This document shows positions 41,100 to 50,650 of a stretch of DNA of 64,000 nt, in pieces (position 1 is the stretch's first letter; every line of letters starts with the position of its first letter). Origin of the DNA: Gracilaria vermiculophylla. Taxonomy: Eukaryota; Rhodophyta; Florideophyceae; Gracilariales; Gracilariaceae. Location of the stretch: NCBI GenBank assembly GCA_019155205.2, contig JAHNZQ020000049.1:1767238-1831237 (forward strand), given 5' to 3'. A program made the translations under genes and the position numbers. Below the pieces are notes generated by a model. It searched no databases, had not been told where the DNA came from, and saw only the letters and a program-made list of their open reading frames with translations.

Positions 41100-41648
41100 T
41101 CACCACATGGCATCGCTCGGTGCGGTGAACGAAGTCTTGTTCTGGCAGTAAGTCACCACGATGGAAAAGCGAGCAAGCACCTCTTGACGGAAGCACGGCG
41201 CCAGGTCCTGCATCTCGACGGCGCGCCCAAAACATTCGGAGAAGGACGACAGGTAGCTGTAGCACACGTCGTGGGCGCGCTGCAGGATGGCTGCGTGCAG
41301 CGTGAGCTTGGGCACGGCGGTGATGAGCGCAAGGCAGTTGTGCGAATCGTGCCTGCTGGACATTCGGTTGGGGTTGAGCCAGCAGTAGCGGCCGGAGCGG
41401 CGCTGCAGACACGACTCGAACTCCTCGACGTCGTTGAGGAAGAGCGCCAGGCAGCGCGCGTAGCGGCCGACGGCGGCGTTGAGCGGCGCGAGCTGCGCCA
41501 TGTGCGGCACGCCGGCCGCGCGCTGCCCGCCGCGCGGCTCGCGCGGCGGCAGCGCGAGCCACGCGGCGGTGAGCACCAGCGTCGCGACGGACGCCGCGAC
41601 TGCCGCAGCGGCTCGAGAGCGGCGCGTCTCTGTGGGCCACGTCGCCAT
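41100..41648 (-). CDS. Cys-rich single-pass membrane protein of unknown function
   Basis: A 182-residue protein. A membrane segment lies near the N-terminus (~16-34, TLVLTAAWLAL), preceded by basic residues, which predicts a type II anchor or uncleaved signal. The lumenal/extracellular part (~60-182) is helical with about eight cysteines in a spaced pattern (CLALFL, SCLQ, YCWL, NCLAL, VCYSY, ECFG, CFRQE, YCQNK), suggesting a disulphide-bonded domain. One N-glycosylation sequon (NKTS) sits near the C-terminus. No known family comes to mind. Codon use is GC-rich in the 5' part and mixed in the rest. Confidence 0.6.
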   Translation of the reverse strand: MATWPTETRRSRAAAAVAASVATLVLTAAWLALPPREPRGGQRAAGVPHMAQLAPLNAAVGRYARCLALFLNDVEEFESCLQRRSGRYCWLNPNRMSSRHDSHNCLALITAVPKLTLHAAILQRAHDVCYSYLSSFSECFGRAVEMQDLAPCFRQEVLARFSIVVTYCQNKTSFTAPSDAMW

Positions 41649-42973
41649 CGCGAAAGCGCTGTGGCTGGCGTCATTTGGCAGTGCATAACAGTGACACGAT
41701 TGTCTATATCTTCACGTAATGTGTCCAGGAGCTTCTGGTCAGCTCTGCTCACTCTTTACATATTGTCGGGTGTAAAGGGTCGAAAAAATCATCACCTCTT
41801 TTCGTGGTCAGCTGAACGCAACCACGAACACCAAAGCTCTAGCTTGCTAGGAGGACAAGGCGCCAGGAGGAGTCCATGGACTGCGAGGGCGCGAAAACCA
41901 GAGCGGATGAGGCGGCGAAAAGGAGCGTCTAGACAGACGGGAGCCGATGCTTCCGCGACCACGTTTGATCGACGCGCGCTGCTCATTCCGCCGCCAAATA
42001 GAAATAACTGTAACCAAGGTTCTTACGTAGATGAAGGGGGATGCAACACGAGATACGTCTCTCCGCAAAGCCATGCGTGATGAATATGAATCATACATTC
42101 AACGTAAGAGAGGTGAGCATGTGGATTTTACAAAGCAGCGTGCGTTTGTTGCTTTTTCATCGCGGTGAATAAGCTGCCATAAAAACAACTTGAACTCAAA
42201 ACAGCCAATGTGAGGCTGTTGCAAGGCGTCCGTACAACGCCAGCCGAGGGGCTCTGTTCTTTCCTCATAGACTAGGCGACAGTGACGATGCGCATGGCAG
42301 AGTAGTTGCTTGAATAGAGAAGGAGACATCCTGCCAAATCGACGCGCGGCCAGCGAACTACCCGCGCGTTTCTGGCACAAATGGGCGCCAAAGTAGACGC
42401 AGCCAATAATCTGAAAGCTGGCAGATGGCGCTCAACTTGGCGGAGACGTGCATGATGAGTTGATGGCATGCTCTGGATTTTCCAGAGTGCATCGTGGAAT
42501 AACACGGTGACTATAAATGATGCATGTGAGCACGTGGAAAGTACAGTGCGGCATCCGTCTGTTCACCAGCGACACGCAAAAAGATACATCTTTATGGAGT
42601 CACTGAGGGCGTGGTTTGGTATGAGAATGCACACACCTGAGTGATTGGAGCAATCAGACGGACTTGTGACGCTCGGATGTGTCAAAGGTAGGCTTCAACG
42701 AGGAACGGTCCTGAATCACTTTACGGACGTTGTGGGGTGGCAACGAGTTGATACAAGCATGGCGCACGGTGAAAATATTGCAAATGCATCACGTTTACGA
42801 GGTACGCGGAGCTCATGGTGGCAATCCTGGAACTGGATGTATGGAACGCTAATCTGTGACGAGAAAGAATCAGGCATTTACCTTGACAGCATCTTACTGC
42901 GTCAAGTGTTTGGTTGGCGTTTACAATGGGGTAAGCCACGAGTGTTGTCCCTTCCTCTTGTTGTTCTGAACAG
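41649..42973. other. Intergenic, nothing recognised
   Basis: About 1.3 kb between the Cys-rich membrane protein gene and the 5S rRNA gene. No supported coding frame. Confidence 0.4.
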
Positions 42974-42980
42974 TATAAAA
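42974..42980 (+). promoter_or_regulatory. TATA-like element of 5S rRNA gene 1
   Basis: TATAAAA at -31 to -25 relative to the 5S start at 43005, the position of the upstream element that assists Pol III 5S transcription in plants and some fungi. The second 5S copy has TTTAAAA at the same distance, which supports it. Confidence 0.6.
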
Positions 42981-43004
42981 AACATCATTGGACTCGCCCC
43001 CTTC

Positions 43005-43124
43005 ACATTCGGCCACATCAAGCTGACATGCGCCGCATCCCATCCCGAACTGCGAAGCTAAGTCACTTTGAGCTGGGCTAGTACTGACATGAGGGATCGG
43101 TCTGGAATCCCCAGTGCCGAATGT
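43005..43124 (+). rRNA. 5S ribosomal RNA (copy 1)
   Basis: 120 nt. The ends pair perfectly over nine bases (acattcggc with gccgaatgt), forming helix I. Inside are the conserved 5S internal-control sequences: CCGAACTGCGAAGCTAAG for box A and the loop region, and GGGATCGGTCTGGAATCCCC for box C. A T-run follows immediately (43124-43129) as a Pol III terminator. It is identical to the copy at 50499-50618 except for one base near position 12. It stands alone, not in a tandem array and not linked to the large rDNA in this window. Confidence 0.95.
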
Positions 43125-43923
43125 TTTTTATTCCATTGTTTCACTCGAGCTGATGTCTTGTTTGAAAAGGCATGACGCAGCACAAAACGACAGCGCTTAC
43201 ACTGCTTGAAGTGGTGGTATATCGGTAGTGCTGTGATATCTCATTGTTCAAGCTCTGTTTGTTATTAGAGGGGACCACGAAGAATTGCAATTAGAGTGCG
43301 CTTTGTTCAAAGCTCGTCACTAGGAGCCCGGAAGCTCGCCCATCGCTCGGGACGCTCATGTTCTGGACTCATTCGACAGAAGCGTGCCCCGACTGCGAAC
43401 ATGACTTGTACCAATAGCGGGGCGGCGCGTCGCGCGCTTTTCTCAGCAACGGGCCAATAGGAGCGGCGTCCGTCGGATCACGCGCAAAAGCGCGCGCTCG
43501 CTGCCCCGCAGCGGGGCGCACTGCGATTGCTCCTGCGATGCGCGCGGCGGCCTCCACGTGCAACAAATTGCACTCTGCAATGTGATTGGCGCGTATCTCG
43601 GCGCGAGCTTCCACTATCGCCCACGCTGGTGGTGCCCCTTCCCTATCGCTTTTGATTTCCGCAACGCTTTCGATTTCCGCGCGCAAACGTGTTTTTCGTT
43701 CGTGTTCTGTAAGGCTTGCTGCTGCGCGCGCTGTGTGCTCGCGTCTGCGGCTTTCCCATTTAAGCCCCGACGTCCGCCGCCACGGGGCATCCGCCCCCAC
43801 TTTCATCGCGCGCGTCCCTCCGTCTTGACTGCACTCTACTCCCGAAGTCGTCGACCCGCCATCCCGCCCCCGCCCCCACTTGCCTGCGCTTCTCCGCCTC
43901 GCTGTGCCTACTATCCCCGTGTC
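43125..43923. other. Intergenic, promoter of small membrane protein
   Basis: About 800 bp, AT-rich on the left and GC-rich on the right, with no supported gene. The right end presumably is the promoter of the 43924 gene. Confidence 0.4.
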
Positions 43924-44187
43924 ATGTTCGCCGTATCCCCCGCGTGCGCCCGTCGCGCTAGAGGCCACGCCGCCAGCCGCGCGCCCGTCACCACGCTCAC
44001 CCCGCCGCGGGTACCGTTCCCCCCCCGCATGGCGCCCGGAAACGCCATTGCGCTCGTGCAAAGCCTCGTGCAGCGATGCCCGGAGACCATGTGCTGCGTC
44101 GTCGCGCCGCTGGTCATCGGCTGCGTGCTGGTGTTCCGCGGCTTCCACTCGTACTCCGAGGAGAAGCGCCGTGCCGAAATGAGCTGA
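43924..44187 (+). CDS. Small single-pass membrane protein, probably mitochondrial
   Basis: An 87-residue protein. The first ~35 residues are Arg/Ala/Pro-rich without acidic residues, like a mitochondrial presequence. A membrane helix follows (~60-75, CCVVAPLVIGCVLVF) and a short charged tail ends EEKRRAEMS. A second in-frame ATG at 44029 would give a 52-residue protein holding just the helix and tail. Such tiny proteins are often accessory subunits of respiratory complexes or translocases, but I recognise no family. Upstream and downstream sequences do not extend the frame. Confidence 0.5.
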   Translation: MFAVSPACARRARGHAASRAPVTTLTPPRVPFPPRMAPGNAIALVQSLVQRCPETMCCVVAPLVIGCVLVFRGFHSYSEEKRRAEMS

Positions 44188-44350
44188 CCCGCCCCGAGCC
44201 CCCCTACTAATTCGTTCTTCCATCGTGCGTTGATGCCGGTGAGACTGTAACATAGTGCCCGACTCTTCACGTCATTCACGCCCTCTCTGCTGTTGTCTAT
44301 AGTCCGATATCGTCGATAAACATGCTGTGCTAGTCGCTCCTCCGCGCGCG

Positions 44351-44440
<90 letters not shown>
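44351..44440. repeat. 90-bp poly-C tract at the edge of an assembly gap
   Basis: Ninety uninterrupted C residues ending three bases before the N gap. The tract probably caused the assembly break, and its real length is unknown. Confidence 0.95.
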
Positions 44441-44441
<1 letters not shown>

Positions 44442-44443
44442 CC

Positions 44444-44543
44444 NNNNNNNNNNNNNNNNNNNNNNNNNNNNNNNNNNNNNNNNNNNNNNNNNNNNNNNNN
44501 NNNNNNNNNNNNNNNNNNNNNNNNNNNNNNNNNNNNNNNNNNN
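44444..44543. other. Assembly gap (100 N)
   Basis: Exactly 100 N, a conventional placeholder, so the true distance and any genes between the flanking contigs are unknown. Confidence 0.99.
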
Positions 44544-44668
44544 CCCTTGTTGCTCGCGCCTGCTGTCATTGGTGCAGCTCACCGCTCCACCGTCGCGCCC
44601 GCCGCGCCGCGCCGCGATAAAAAGCGCCCACCGTCGCTGCCCGGCCCGTCTGTCAACCCGCGCCCCGC
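44544..44668. repeat. 125-bp exact copy of the sulfotransferase promoter region
   Basis: Begins directly after the N gap and is identical base for base to 58866-58990, which is the promoter/leader of the sulfotransferase gene at 59077, including the gataaaaag TATA-like element. No sulfotransferase coding sequence follows here. Instead poly-C tracts and unrelated sequence follow. It is either a duplicated promoter fragment or an assembly artefact at the gap. Confidence 0.9.
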
Positions 44669-45178
44669 CCCCCCCCGCCCCCCCCCCCCCCCCCCCCCCC
44701 GTCGTTTTCTTCAGCCCCCGATCGCGGATAAACACGCTGTGCCTGGCCCCCCCCCCCGCCCCCCCCCCCCCCCCCCCCCCCCCCTTCCCCCGCACGCCGG
44801 GCAGCGCGTGCGAAACGCCCGGCGCCGCGCGCGACGGCTGTCGCCGCGCGCCAAGCAACACGCGATTCTTTCGGCCACGCAAGCACACTCGTGCGTCACC
44901 GCCGCGCGCGCGACCGAATCGCAGTGCATTCTCTACGCTTCCATGCGCGCTGATCAGCTGTCACACGCCTGCCCGCGGTCCAGCCGTGCCCCCTTTGTTT
45001 GCTCACGTGCGCAGCGCACTCCGCTCGCGTGCCCGAATTTGGCCATGGCCGCAGCTTCGCAGCCACGTGGCGCTGCGCGTGTGCCGAACGTATTCGACCA
45101 CAGTTTTTGAATTTCACGCAGGTAATAACATTTAGTTAATAATATGTTGAACTTCACGGCGTTCACTGACGCCTTGAA
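44669..45178. other. Poly-C-rich intergenic sequence
   Basis: Contains two further C-runs (about 44682-44700 and 44748-44784) and a motif at ~44720-44745 (gataaacacgctgtgc) that echoes one just before the gap at ~44315-44330. No supported gene before the tRNA. Confidence 0.45.
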
Positions 45179-45252
45179 GCCGGCTTAGCTCAGTTGGTTA
45201 GAGCGCGCCCTTCGTAAGGGTGAGGTCGCGAGTTCGAATCTCGCATTCGGCT
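45179..45252 (+). tRNA. tRNA-Thr(CGT)
   Basis: A 74-nt cloverleaf without intron. Acceptor stem GCCGGCT pairs with ATTCGGC (one mismatch, one G-U). The D-arm contains TAGCTCAGTTGGTTAGA (A box). The anticodon loop is TTCGTAA with anticodon CGT, reading ACG. The T-arm GCGAGTTCGAATCTCGC forms a perfect B box. The discriminator is T; CCA is not encoded. A run of six T (45258-45263) follows as the Pol III terminator. ACG is a common Thr codon in the GC-ending genes of this window. Confidence 0.95.
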
Positions 45253-45475
45253 CGAAATTTTTTGACATTTGTCATTCCGTTGCTCTGCAGCCTTTGAGAC
45301 TCTGCTGACATGTGTGACATCTAAAGCGTCATCTCGCATGACGTGACGCCATTCCTCGATGCGCGTTGCAACACACCCCCCCTGGACGCCTGCATCCCCT
45401 CAGCCGCCAGCCACCACCGTCTGCCAAATATTGTTCTTCTGACTCTCGCCCTCCTCTCTAATCTCACGATCCGAT

Positions 45476-46402
45476 ATGGCTGCGCCCGCTTTCAGGACCT
45501 TTTCAACCAGACCAGCCCCCTACGTCTCCGCCGCCACCCGCGTTCTTTACCAGGGCTTCACCGGCAAGCAGGGCACCTTCCACGCCGAGCAGGCAATCGC
45601 CTACGGCACCAACATCGTCGGCGGCACCAATCCCAAACGCGCTGGCCAGCGCCACTTAGACCGCCCCGTGTTTGCCACCGTCGCCGAAGCCCGAACTGAG
45701 ACCGGCGCCGATGCCTCGGCCATCTTCGTCCCGCCGGCCGGCGCCGCCGCTGCCATCGAGGAGGCTATTGTCGCCGAGATGCCCCTGGTCGTCTGCATCA
45801 CCGAGGGCATCCCACAGCGCGACATGGTTCGTGTCAAGAGCCTTTTGAGAGATGCCACCGCCACCCGCCTCATTGGCCCCAACTGCCCGGGCATCATCAA
45901 GCCCGACCAGTGCAAGATCGGCATCATGCCCGGTCACATCCATAAGCCGGGTTCCATCGGCGTCGTGTCCCGATCGGGGACCCTCACCTACGAGGCTGTC
46001 AACCAGACCACCGAAGTCGGCCTCGGCCAGAGCATATGCATCGGCATAGGCGGCGATCCCTTCAACGGCACCGACTTTATCGACTGCCTCGACATGTTCC
46101 TCAACGACCCGGAGACAAAGGGAATCGTCATGATCGGCGAAATCGGCGGCCAGGCCGAGGAGCAGGCTGCCGAATTTCTCCGCCAGCACCCGGTCAAGAA
46201 GCCTGTTGTCGCCTTTATTGCCGGCGTCACCGCCCCGCCGGGCAGGCGCATGGGGCACGCCGGCGCCATCATTTCCGGCGGCAAGGGCACCGCCGCCGAC
46301 AAGATTGCCGCCATGGAAGCTGCCGGTGCCCGCGTTGTCCGGAGCCCTGCTGCGCTGGGAACCTCCATGCTGGAGGAGATGCAGAACGCCGGTTTGGCTT
46401 GA
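45476..46402 (+). CDS. Succinyl-CoA ligase alpha subunit (mitochondrial)
   Basis: A 308-residue protein with a short Arg/Ser/Thr presequence (1-~18). It then follows the standard alpha-subunit layout: an N-terminal CoA-binding Rossmann domain ([17 protein letters not shown], ~26-42; [10 protein letters not shown]), the IGPNCPGII motif and the ligase domain with the phosphohistidine loop [14 protein letters not shown] (~252-265). The enzyme links succinyl-CoA cleavage to NTP synthesis in the TCA cycle together with a separate beta subunit, which is not in this window. Length and motifs match the family throughout, so it is complete. The 3' end is convergent with the Mbb1-like gene ~640 bp away. 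Confidence 0.96.
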   Translation: MAAPAFRTFSTRPAPYVSAATRVLYQGFTGKQGTFHAEQAIAYGTNIVGGTNPKRAGQRHLDRPVFATVAEARTETGADASAIFVPPAGAAAAIEEAIVAEMPLVVCITEGIPQRDMVRVKSLLRDATATRLIGPNCPGIIKPDQCKIGIMPGHIHKPGSIGVVSRSGTLTYEAVNQTTEVGLGQSICIGIGGDPFNGTDFIDCLDMFLNDPETKGIVMIGEIGGQAEEQAAEFLRQHPVKKPVVAFIAGVTAPPGRRMGHAGAIISGGKGTAADKIAAMEAAGARVVRSPAALGTSMLEEMQNAGLA

Positions 46403-47041
46403 TCGCTTTTCAGTTTTGGCCTCCTGCCGAGCTTCCACGGCCGTCCGTGGTGCCGGCGGAGCGCGAACCGGCAAATGTGTGCTTTTCTCTTGTAGTCACA
46501 GAGTCCCACGTTTTCGTCTCGCGGGGCGTTCTCGCAGATGAGACGCATGTTTCATGCTCGAGGTTTCTGCGATGCAGAGGGCGTGACTAATTGCCACGAT
46601 GTTCTTATTGCGCAAAGCTTAGTGTTAATTTTTGACACATGAGCTCGATTGGAGAGACTCACTAACACATGCTTAGGAATAGTATTTTACCTCGGGATGC
46701 ATAGAGCTGACGCCAACTACACACAACCTCAGGTATGTCAAACAAAATGAGTGAGAGCAGCCACAGCGTCCGGGGCTCTAGAAGAGGCGATCGCCTTCAC
46801 ATCGAAAATCACTTTCACCAGTCATCTCTATGGTTAACTTCTGTCGGTGACATCAGGCCAATATCCGAACAAGGACAAATATATTCATGACACTGATGTA
46901 AAGAAGGCCATCTCGTTCACGTACTGGCCGAGCATTGGCAAGCCCCGAACTCGATGGTTTCTCATACTCTGACGACAACATTTTGAAATGTTTACAAAAA
47001 GGTTAGCGGCTAAGTAATAGCTTGCCTCTCGGCAGGACAAA
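46403..47041. other. Convergent intergenic
   Basis: About 640 bp between the 3' ends of the succinyl-CoA ligase and the HAT-repeat genes. No supported gene. Confidence 0.45.
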
Positions 47042-48652
47042 TCACTGTCTCTTGTTTGCAAGTATTCTCAACCTCTCTGCCTTATCACTATCTCCCTGGT
47101 CTTCTTCCAACGCCGCCCAAACGCGCAACAACGAGGCATGCCTACCACGCCGTCTTGTAGTCTCCGCAAACAATTTGCGTGCCCGTTCAACGCCACCGTC
47201 CTCAGCAAAATGTTTCCACTCCAGCATGGCAAGTGAGCGAATCGCCATCAAATCGCCAGAAGAAAACCGCACGCTCTTTTTCAGCAACTCCCTCGACGCC
47301 TCATAATTCCCATCATCCTGCTCCAGCGAGGAGAACGCGTGCAAAACTTTGTAGTCGCGTGAGTTGATTCGCAGCGCACGGTTGTACAGCTCCCGGGCTT
47401 TGGTGACGTTTCCCTCTTTGCGCTCGACGCCAGCCCACACGTGCACCAGTCGAATCACGTCCTGCGAATTCTCTTTGCGACTATTCATCCCTTGCATGAA
47501 GAGAGTTCGGGCACTTTCAGTGTCACCCACGTTTGCTTCCAAGAGCGCCCAGTTCATGTAGAGCATGGCTGCTTTTCCCTCGCCGACACGGTCGGCAGCC
47601 TCTCGGAACAAGCGTCTTGACTCGGTGACATTCCCTGTGCGGGCCTCCAGAAGCGCCCATGCCTGCCAATTGAGCGGGTCGTGTGGATCAGCCCTTGTAC
47701 CCCTTTCGTACAGACACCTTGCCGCGTTGAATTTCTGCTCTCTTTCCTCAAGCAAACCCCACGCTTGCCAGCTACAAGGGAAGGAGGGGTCTGCGACAAT
47801 CGCACGTTCAAACAATTGTCGGGCGCGCTCATTGTTTCCGGTGCGGTGCTCCAAGGACGCCCACGCGTGCCACACAAGTTTGTCCTTGGGGTCCGCCTCC
47901 GCGGCACGCATGTAGAGAAAACGGGCGCGTTGAAATTTGCCGCGCTTGGCTTCGTGACCCGCGTACGCAGTGTACAGAGGGGCGGCCTTGCTCTTCCTCA
48001 CCGCTCTCACGCCCATTTCGAACACGCTTGATGCCTTTGAGAAGTTTCTTCGCCGCAGCTCCATGTTGGCCCACTGCATGTAGATGTAAGGGTCCTGGAT
48101 GTCGGCTTCAATTGCTCGCTGAAACAGTTTTGCAGCGGTGGCAAAGTTGGAGACACTGCTTTCCAAAGCGGCCAGTGCGCTGAGGAGCACGGCGTTGTCG
48201 GGGCAGTTCTCCAAGGCGCGCTTGTACACCTTGCGGGCGGAAGACTTTCCCGAGGCGGCAGCCTCACAACTGGCGTAAAAATGCCAAACGTACGCGTCGT
48301 TCTGGACGTGCCCCACAGCGCGTTGCAGTATCTGGGCGGCGTGCTTATGGCCGTGGGCCTTTCGCGCCGCTTTTGCGTACTCTATCCATGAACGCGCGTC
48401 AGTGGGGGTTTCGGAAAGATGCCTAGATAGCAGACGGGCGGCGGCGGCCGGATCGCCGGCGCGGAGCTCGAGCTGCGCTAGCACCGGAAGCGGCGGGATG
48501 TCCGAGTTGTCGTTGGGGGTTGGCACGAACGGGACGCACGTCATGCGCGCTGGGGGTCGGCGGTGGGAGCTGCGAGCACATGTTGATGGCAATGGAGCAT
48601 GCAAAGCGCCGGCGGTGAAAGAAGGGGTGGGTACGATAAAGGCGGATTTCAT
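47042..48652 (-). CDS. HAT-repeat chloroplast RNA-processing protein (Mbb1/HCF107-like)
   Basis: A 536-residue protein made almost wholly of half-a-TPR (HAT) repeats, about twelve from ~55 to 530. Typical units are WxxWAxLExRxGNxxxARxLFxRAxxxDPxxxxxWQAW, as in VWHAWASLEHRTGNNERARQ and NWQAWALLEARTGNVTESRR. The close spacing and the W/A/E pattern match the Mbb1/HCF107 family. These proteins bind and protect the 5' end of psbH/psbB transcripts in chloroplasts, so a role in photosystem II gene expression is inferred. The N-terminus MKSAFIVPTPSF plus Arg/Ser-rich sequence fits a plastid transit peptide. An in-frame ATG at 48799 would extend it by 49 residues. Confidence 0.88.
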   Translation of the reverse strand: MKSAFIVPTPSFTAGALHAPLPSTCARSSHRRPPARMTCVPFVPTPNDNSDIPPLPVLAQLELRAGDPAAAARLLSRHLSETPTDARSWIEYAKAARKAHGHKHAAQILQRAVGHVQNDAYVWHFYASCEAAASGKSSARKVYKRALENCPDNAVLLSALAALESSVSNFATAAKLFQRAIEADIQDPYIYMQWANMELRRRNFSKASSVFEMGVRAVRKSKAAPLYTAYAGHEAKRGKFQRARFLYMRAAEADPKDKLVWHAWASLEHRTGNNERARQLFERAIVADPSFPCSWQAWGLLEEREQKFNAARCLYERGTRADPHDPLNWQAWALLEARTGNVTESRRLFREAADRVGEGKAAMLYMNWALLEANVGDTESARTLFMQGMNSRKENSQDVIRLVHVWAGVERKEGNVTKARELYNRALRINSRDYKVLHAFSSLEQDDGNYEASRELLKKSVRFSSGDLMAIRSLAMLEWKHFAEDGGVERARKLFAETTRRRGRHASLLRVWAALEEDQGDSDKAERLRILANKRQ

Positions 48653-50498
48653 CGTTTGACGAACGCTTTGTGCTCGCTCCGCTACGGGGAAATGGATGAG
48701 CCGCAAGGATTCTCCCACTAGGCGTTTCGGGACCAGGGGTGGAGTCGGAGTGTAGTGGAAAACGGATGTGGTGGCCGATGTGAAAAGGGCAGATGGCATT
48801 ATCTGCGGGGACAGGAGATGGCAGGGAGACGACGGCCGCGAATGGCAGGCCGAGCGGTGAAAATGGCCGCGCATGTGCGCGGGCGCGGCAGCCGCCGCGC
48901 GACGCACGTGCGAGATGCGGGCGCGAGCTCGGCGGCGGCGCGGCGTGGGCGACGTGTCGGTCTGTGGCGCCGCTGGGCGCCGGGAATACGCGGAGCGCTG
49001 CCGCTTGAGGAAACATCGCGCTCCGCGCCGCTGAGTGGCTGCGCGTGGCTGCGTGGCGCGCCGCGGATGGCGCGCCGCTGGCGATCGCCGCGCCGCCCCG
49101 CGTGTCATTCGTCGCGCTGCAAATATCGCGCGCGCGGACGCCGGCGGTTCGCGCGCGCGCGGCCTGTGGCTGTGCGCCCTTCGCTGCACGGCGTATCGCA
49201 TCGCGTGTGTTCGCGACGGCGGCTGCTTGCCGTTGCCGAGCAATGCCGAACAAAGCGAGTCGTCACTCTCGCTCGGCGCGCTGTTGCCAACTATGAGTGG
49301 CAGCCAACATTCCTCTCTTGCCCTCACGATACAACTCATCCACCTGTCTTCGTCCCAGCCTTGAACACAAGCGGCAACTCCGGATCGGCACGGTTGTCCT
49401 TTTGCCGGCGAAGAGCCTCACGCTGCGGGCTGCCTCTTGTTCGCGACGCTCAAGTCTTTAAATACTGTTGGAAAACGTTCGACGAATGATAATGCCTGGC
49501 GGAATGATTAGGTTTTCCGTTTAAACGATTAACCTACTAGTTTTTTTAAACCCATTTCCCAGTATTCTTGCAACGGTCTTTTAGATGAAAACAGTTGCGT
49601 CTCGGGTTCGAACTTTACACCAGTAGCTCGAACGTTTTCATGAAGTCCAAGAGTCTGATACTGCCCCCTGCTGCAGACTATCGTTTTAAAGTATTATGCC
49701 AGATTTTACGGTTCGAATGATGACGGTAAGTGAGCTATTTCCTCGCTGAGTGCTCCGTTTAGCCCTCTTCGGGATCGCAGCCATGCGAGATGTGCATGCT
49801 CTCGGGTATTCGAAAAAGCATTGTTTAATGTCGGGGGAAAAACTGTGTGAAAACGAGTACGCCAACAAATATTTCAACGTAAAAGGCGATAAGCCGAGCA
49901 GCTGTTCCACAACGAAGACAGTGAAAGCCGTTGCATATGAAGGTAAAATTGACTCTTCAAGCGATTAAGAGATTTTGCAAGTATTTCGACGCTGGCTACG
50001 AGTCTTAAGACTTTGATCCAGACGGATCGGTTCACAGCATTTTTGAACCCAAAAGTTCATCGCTCCCTCGTAGCTACTAATGTCTGCAAGCCCGGAGCTC
50101 TGCCCTCATCTGATTTTGGCCTTAAATGAGCCCAGTGTTTAGAGAATCTTAGCTAGAAACACTCCAAAAGTTTTGATTAAATACATAAACATGATGATAT
50201 AAAACACAAATTTTGTTGTATAGGCAAAAAAGTAACAGTTCAGGCTTTAAATGTTTCCCCAAAATCATTTACAAAAAAATGAAAAAAGTACGTTTACTGT
50301 TCCAGCTGCATGAAACGGAACAACGGGTTGAGAAACTGCATATCATGTTTGATGCCGATCAAGAAGAAAGTGGATACCACATAGTAAACAAGTGCTGAAT
50401 ATTTCTTGTCATCTTTTTTCATGGTTTGCGGGAAGCTGCAAAGAAGGCTTAAACCAGTTGTTGTGGAGACACTAGGCTACTGAGAGGTTAGCAAAATA
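48653..50498. other. Intergenic, promoter side of HAT gene and AT-rich stretch
   Basis: Very GC-rich to ~49.2 kb, then AT-rich. The frames in it (for example 49750-49968) lack coding features or clear starts. No RNA gene is recognised before the second 5S. Confidence 0.45.
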
Positions 50499-50618
50499 AC
50501 ATTCGGCACTGGGGATTCCAGACCGATCCCTCATGTCAGTACTAGCCCAGCTCAAAGTGACTTAGCTTCGCAGTTCGGGATGGGATGCGGCGCATGTCAG
50601 CTTGATATGGCCGAATGT
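50499..50618 (-). rRNA. 5S ribosomal RNA (copy 2)
   Basis: 120 nt on the minus strand, 119/120 identical to copy 1; the difference is T instead of C near position 12. The terminal helix and the internal control region are intact. A TTTT terminator lies just beyond the 3' end (near 50492-50498) and a TATA-like TTTAAAA lies at -31 to -25. Its flanks are not related to those of copy 1 beyond a short pyrimidine patch just upstream. Confidence 0.95.
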
Positions 50619-50642
50619 GGAAGGAGGGTCGGAATTGTTTGA

Positions 50643-50650
50643 TTTTAAAC
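50643..50650 (-). promoter_or_regulatory. TATA-like element of 5S rRNA gene 2
   Basis: Minus-strand GTTTAAAA at about -32 to -25 from the 5S start, in the same place as TATAAAA in copy 1. Confidence 0.5.

Noticed and set aside
42645..43061. Open frame running into the 5S rRNA gene
   Set aside because: Has no ATG start in the strict sense and its 3' end is 5S rRNA sequence.
44351..44440. Poly-C tract as a telomere-like or CRISPR-like repeat
   Set aside because: Pure homopolymer without unit structure or spacers. Internal position and neighbouring gap point to a microsatellite.
49595..49615. B-box-like gggttcgaac string
   Set aside because: No matching A box, acceptor stem or anticodon arm upstream, so not a tRNA.
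49750..50398. Two short plus-strand frames in the AT-rich region before 5S copy 2
   Set aside because: Unlikely starts, no homology, Lys-rich composition typical of AT-rich noise.
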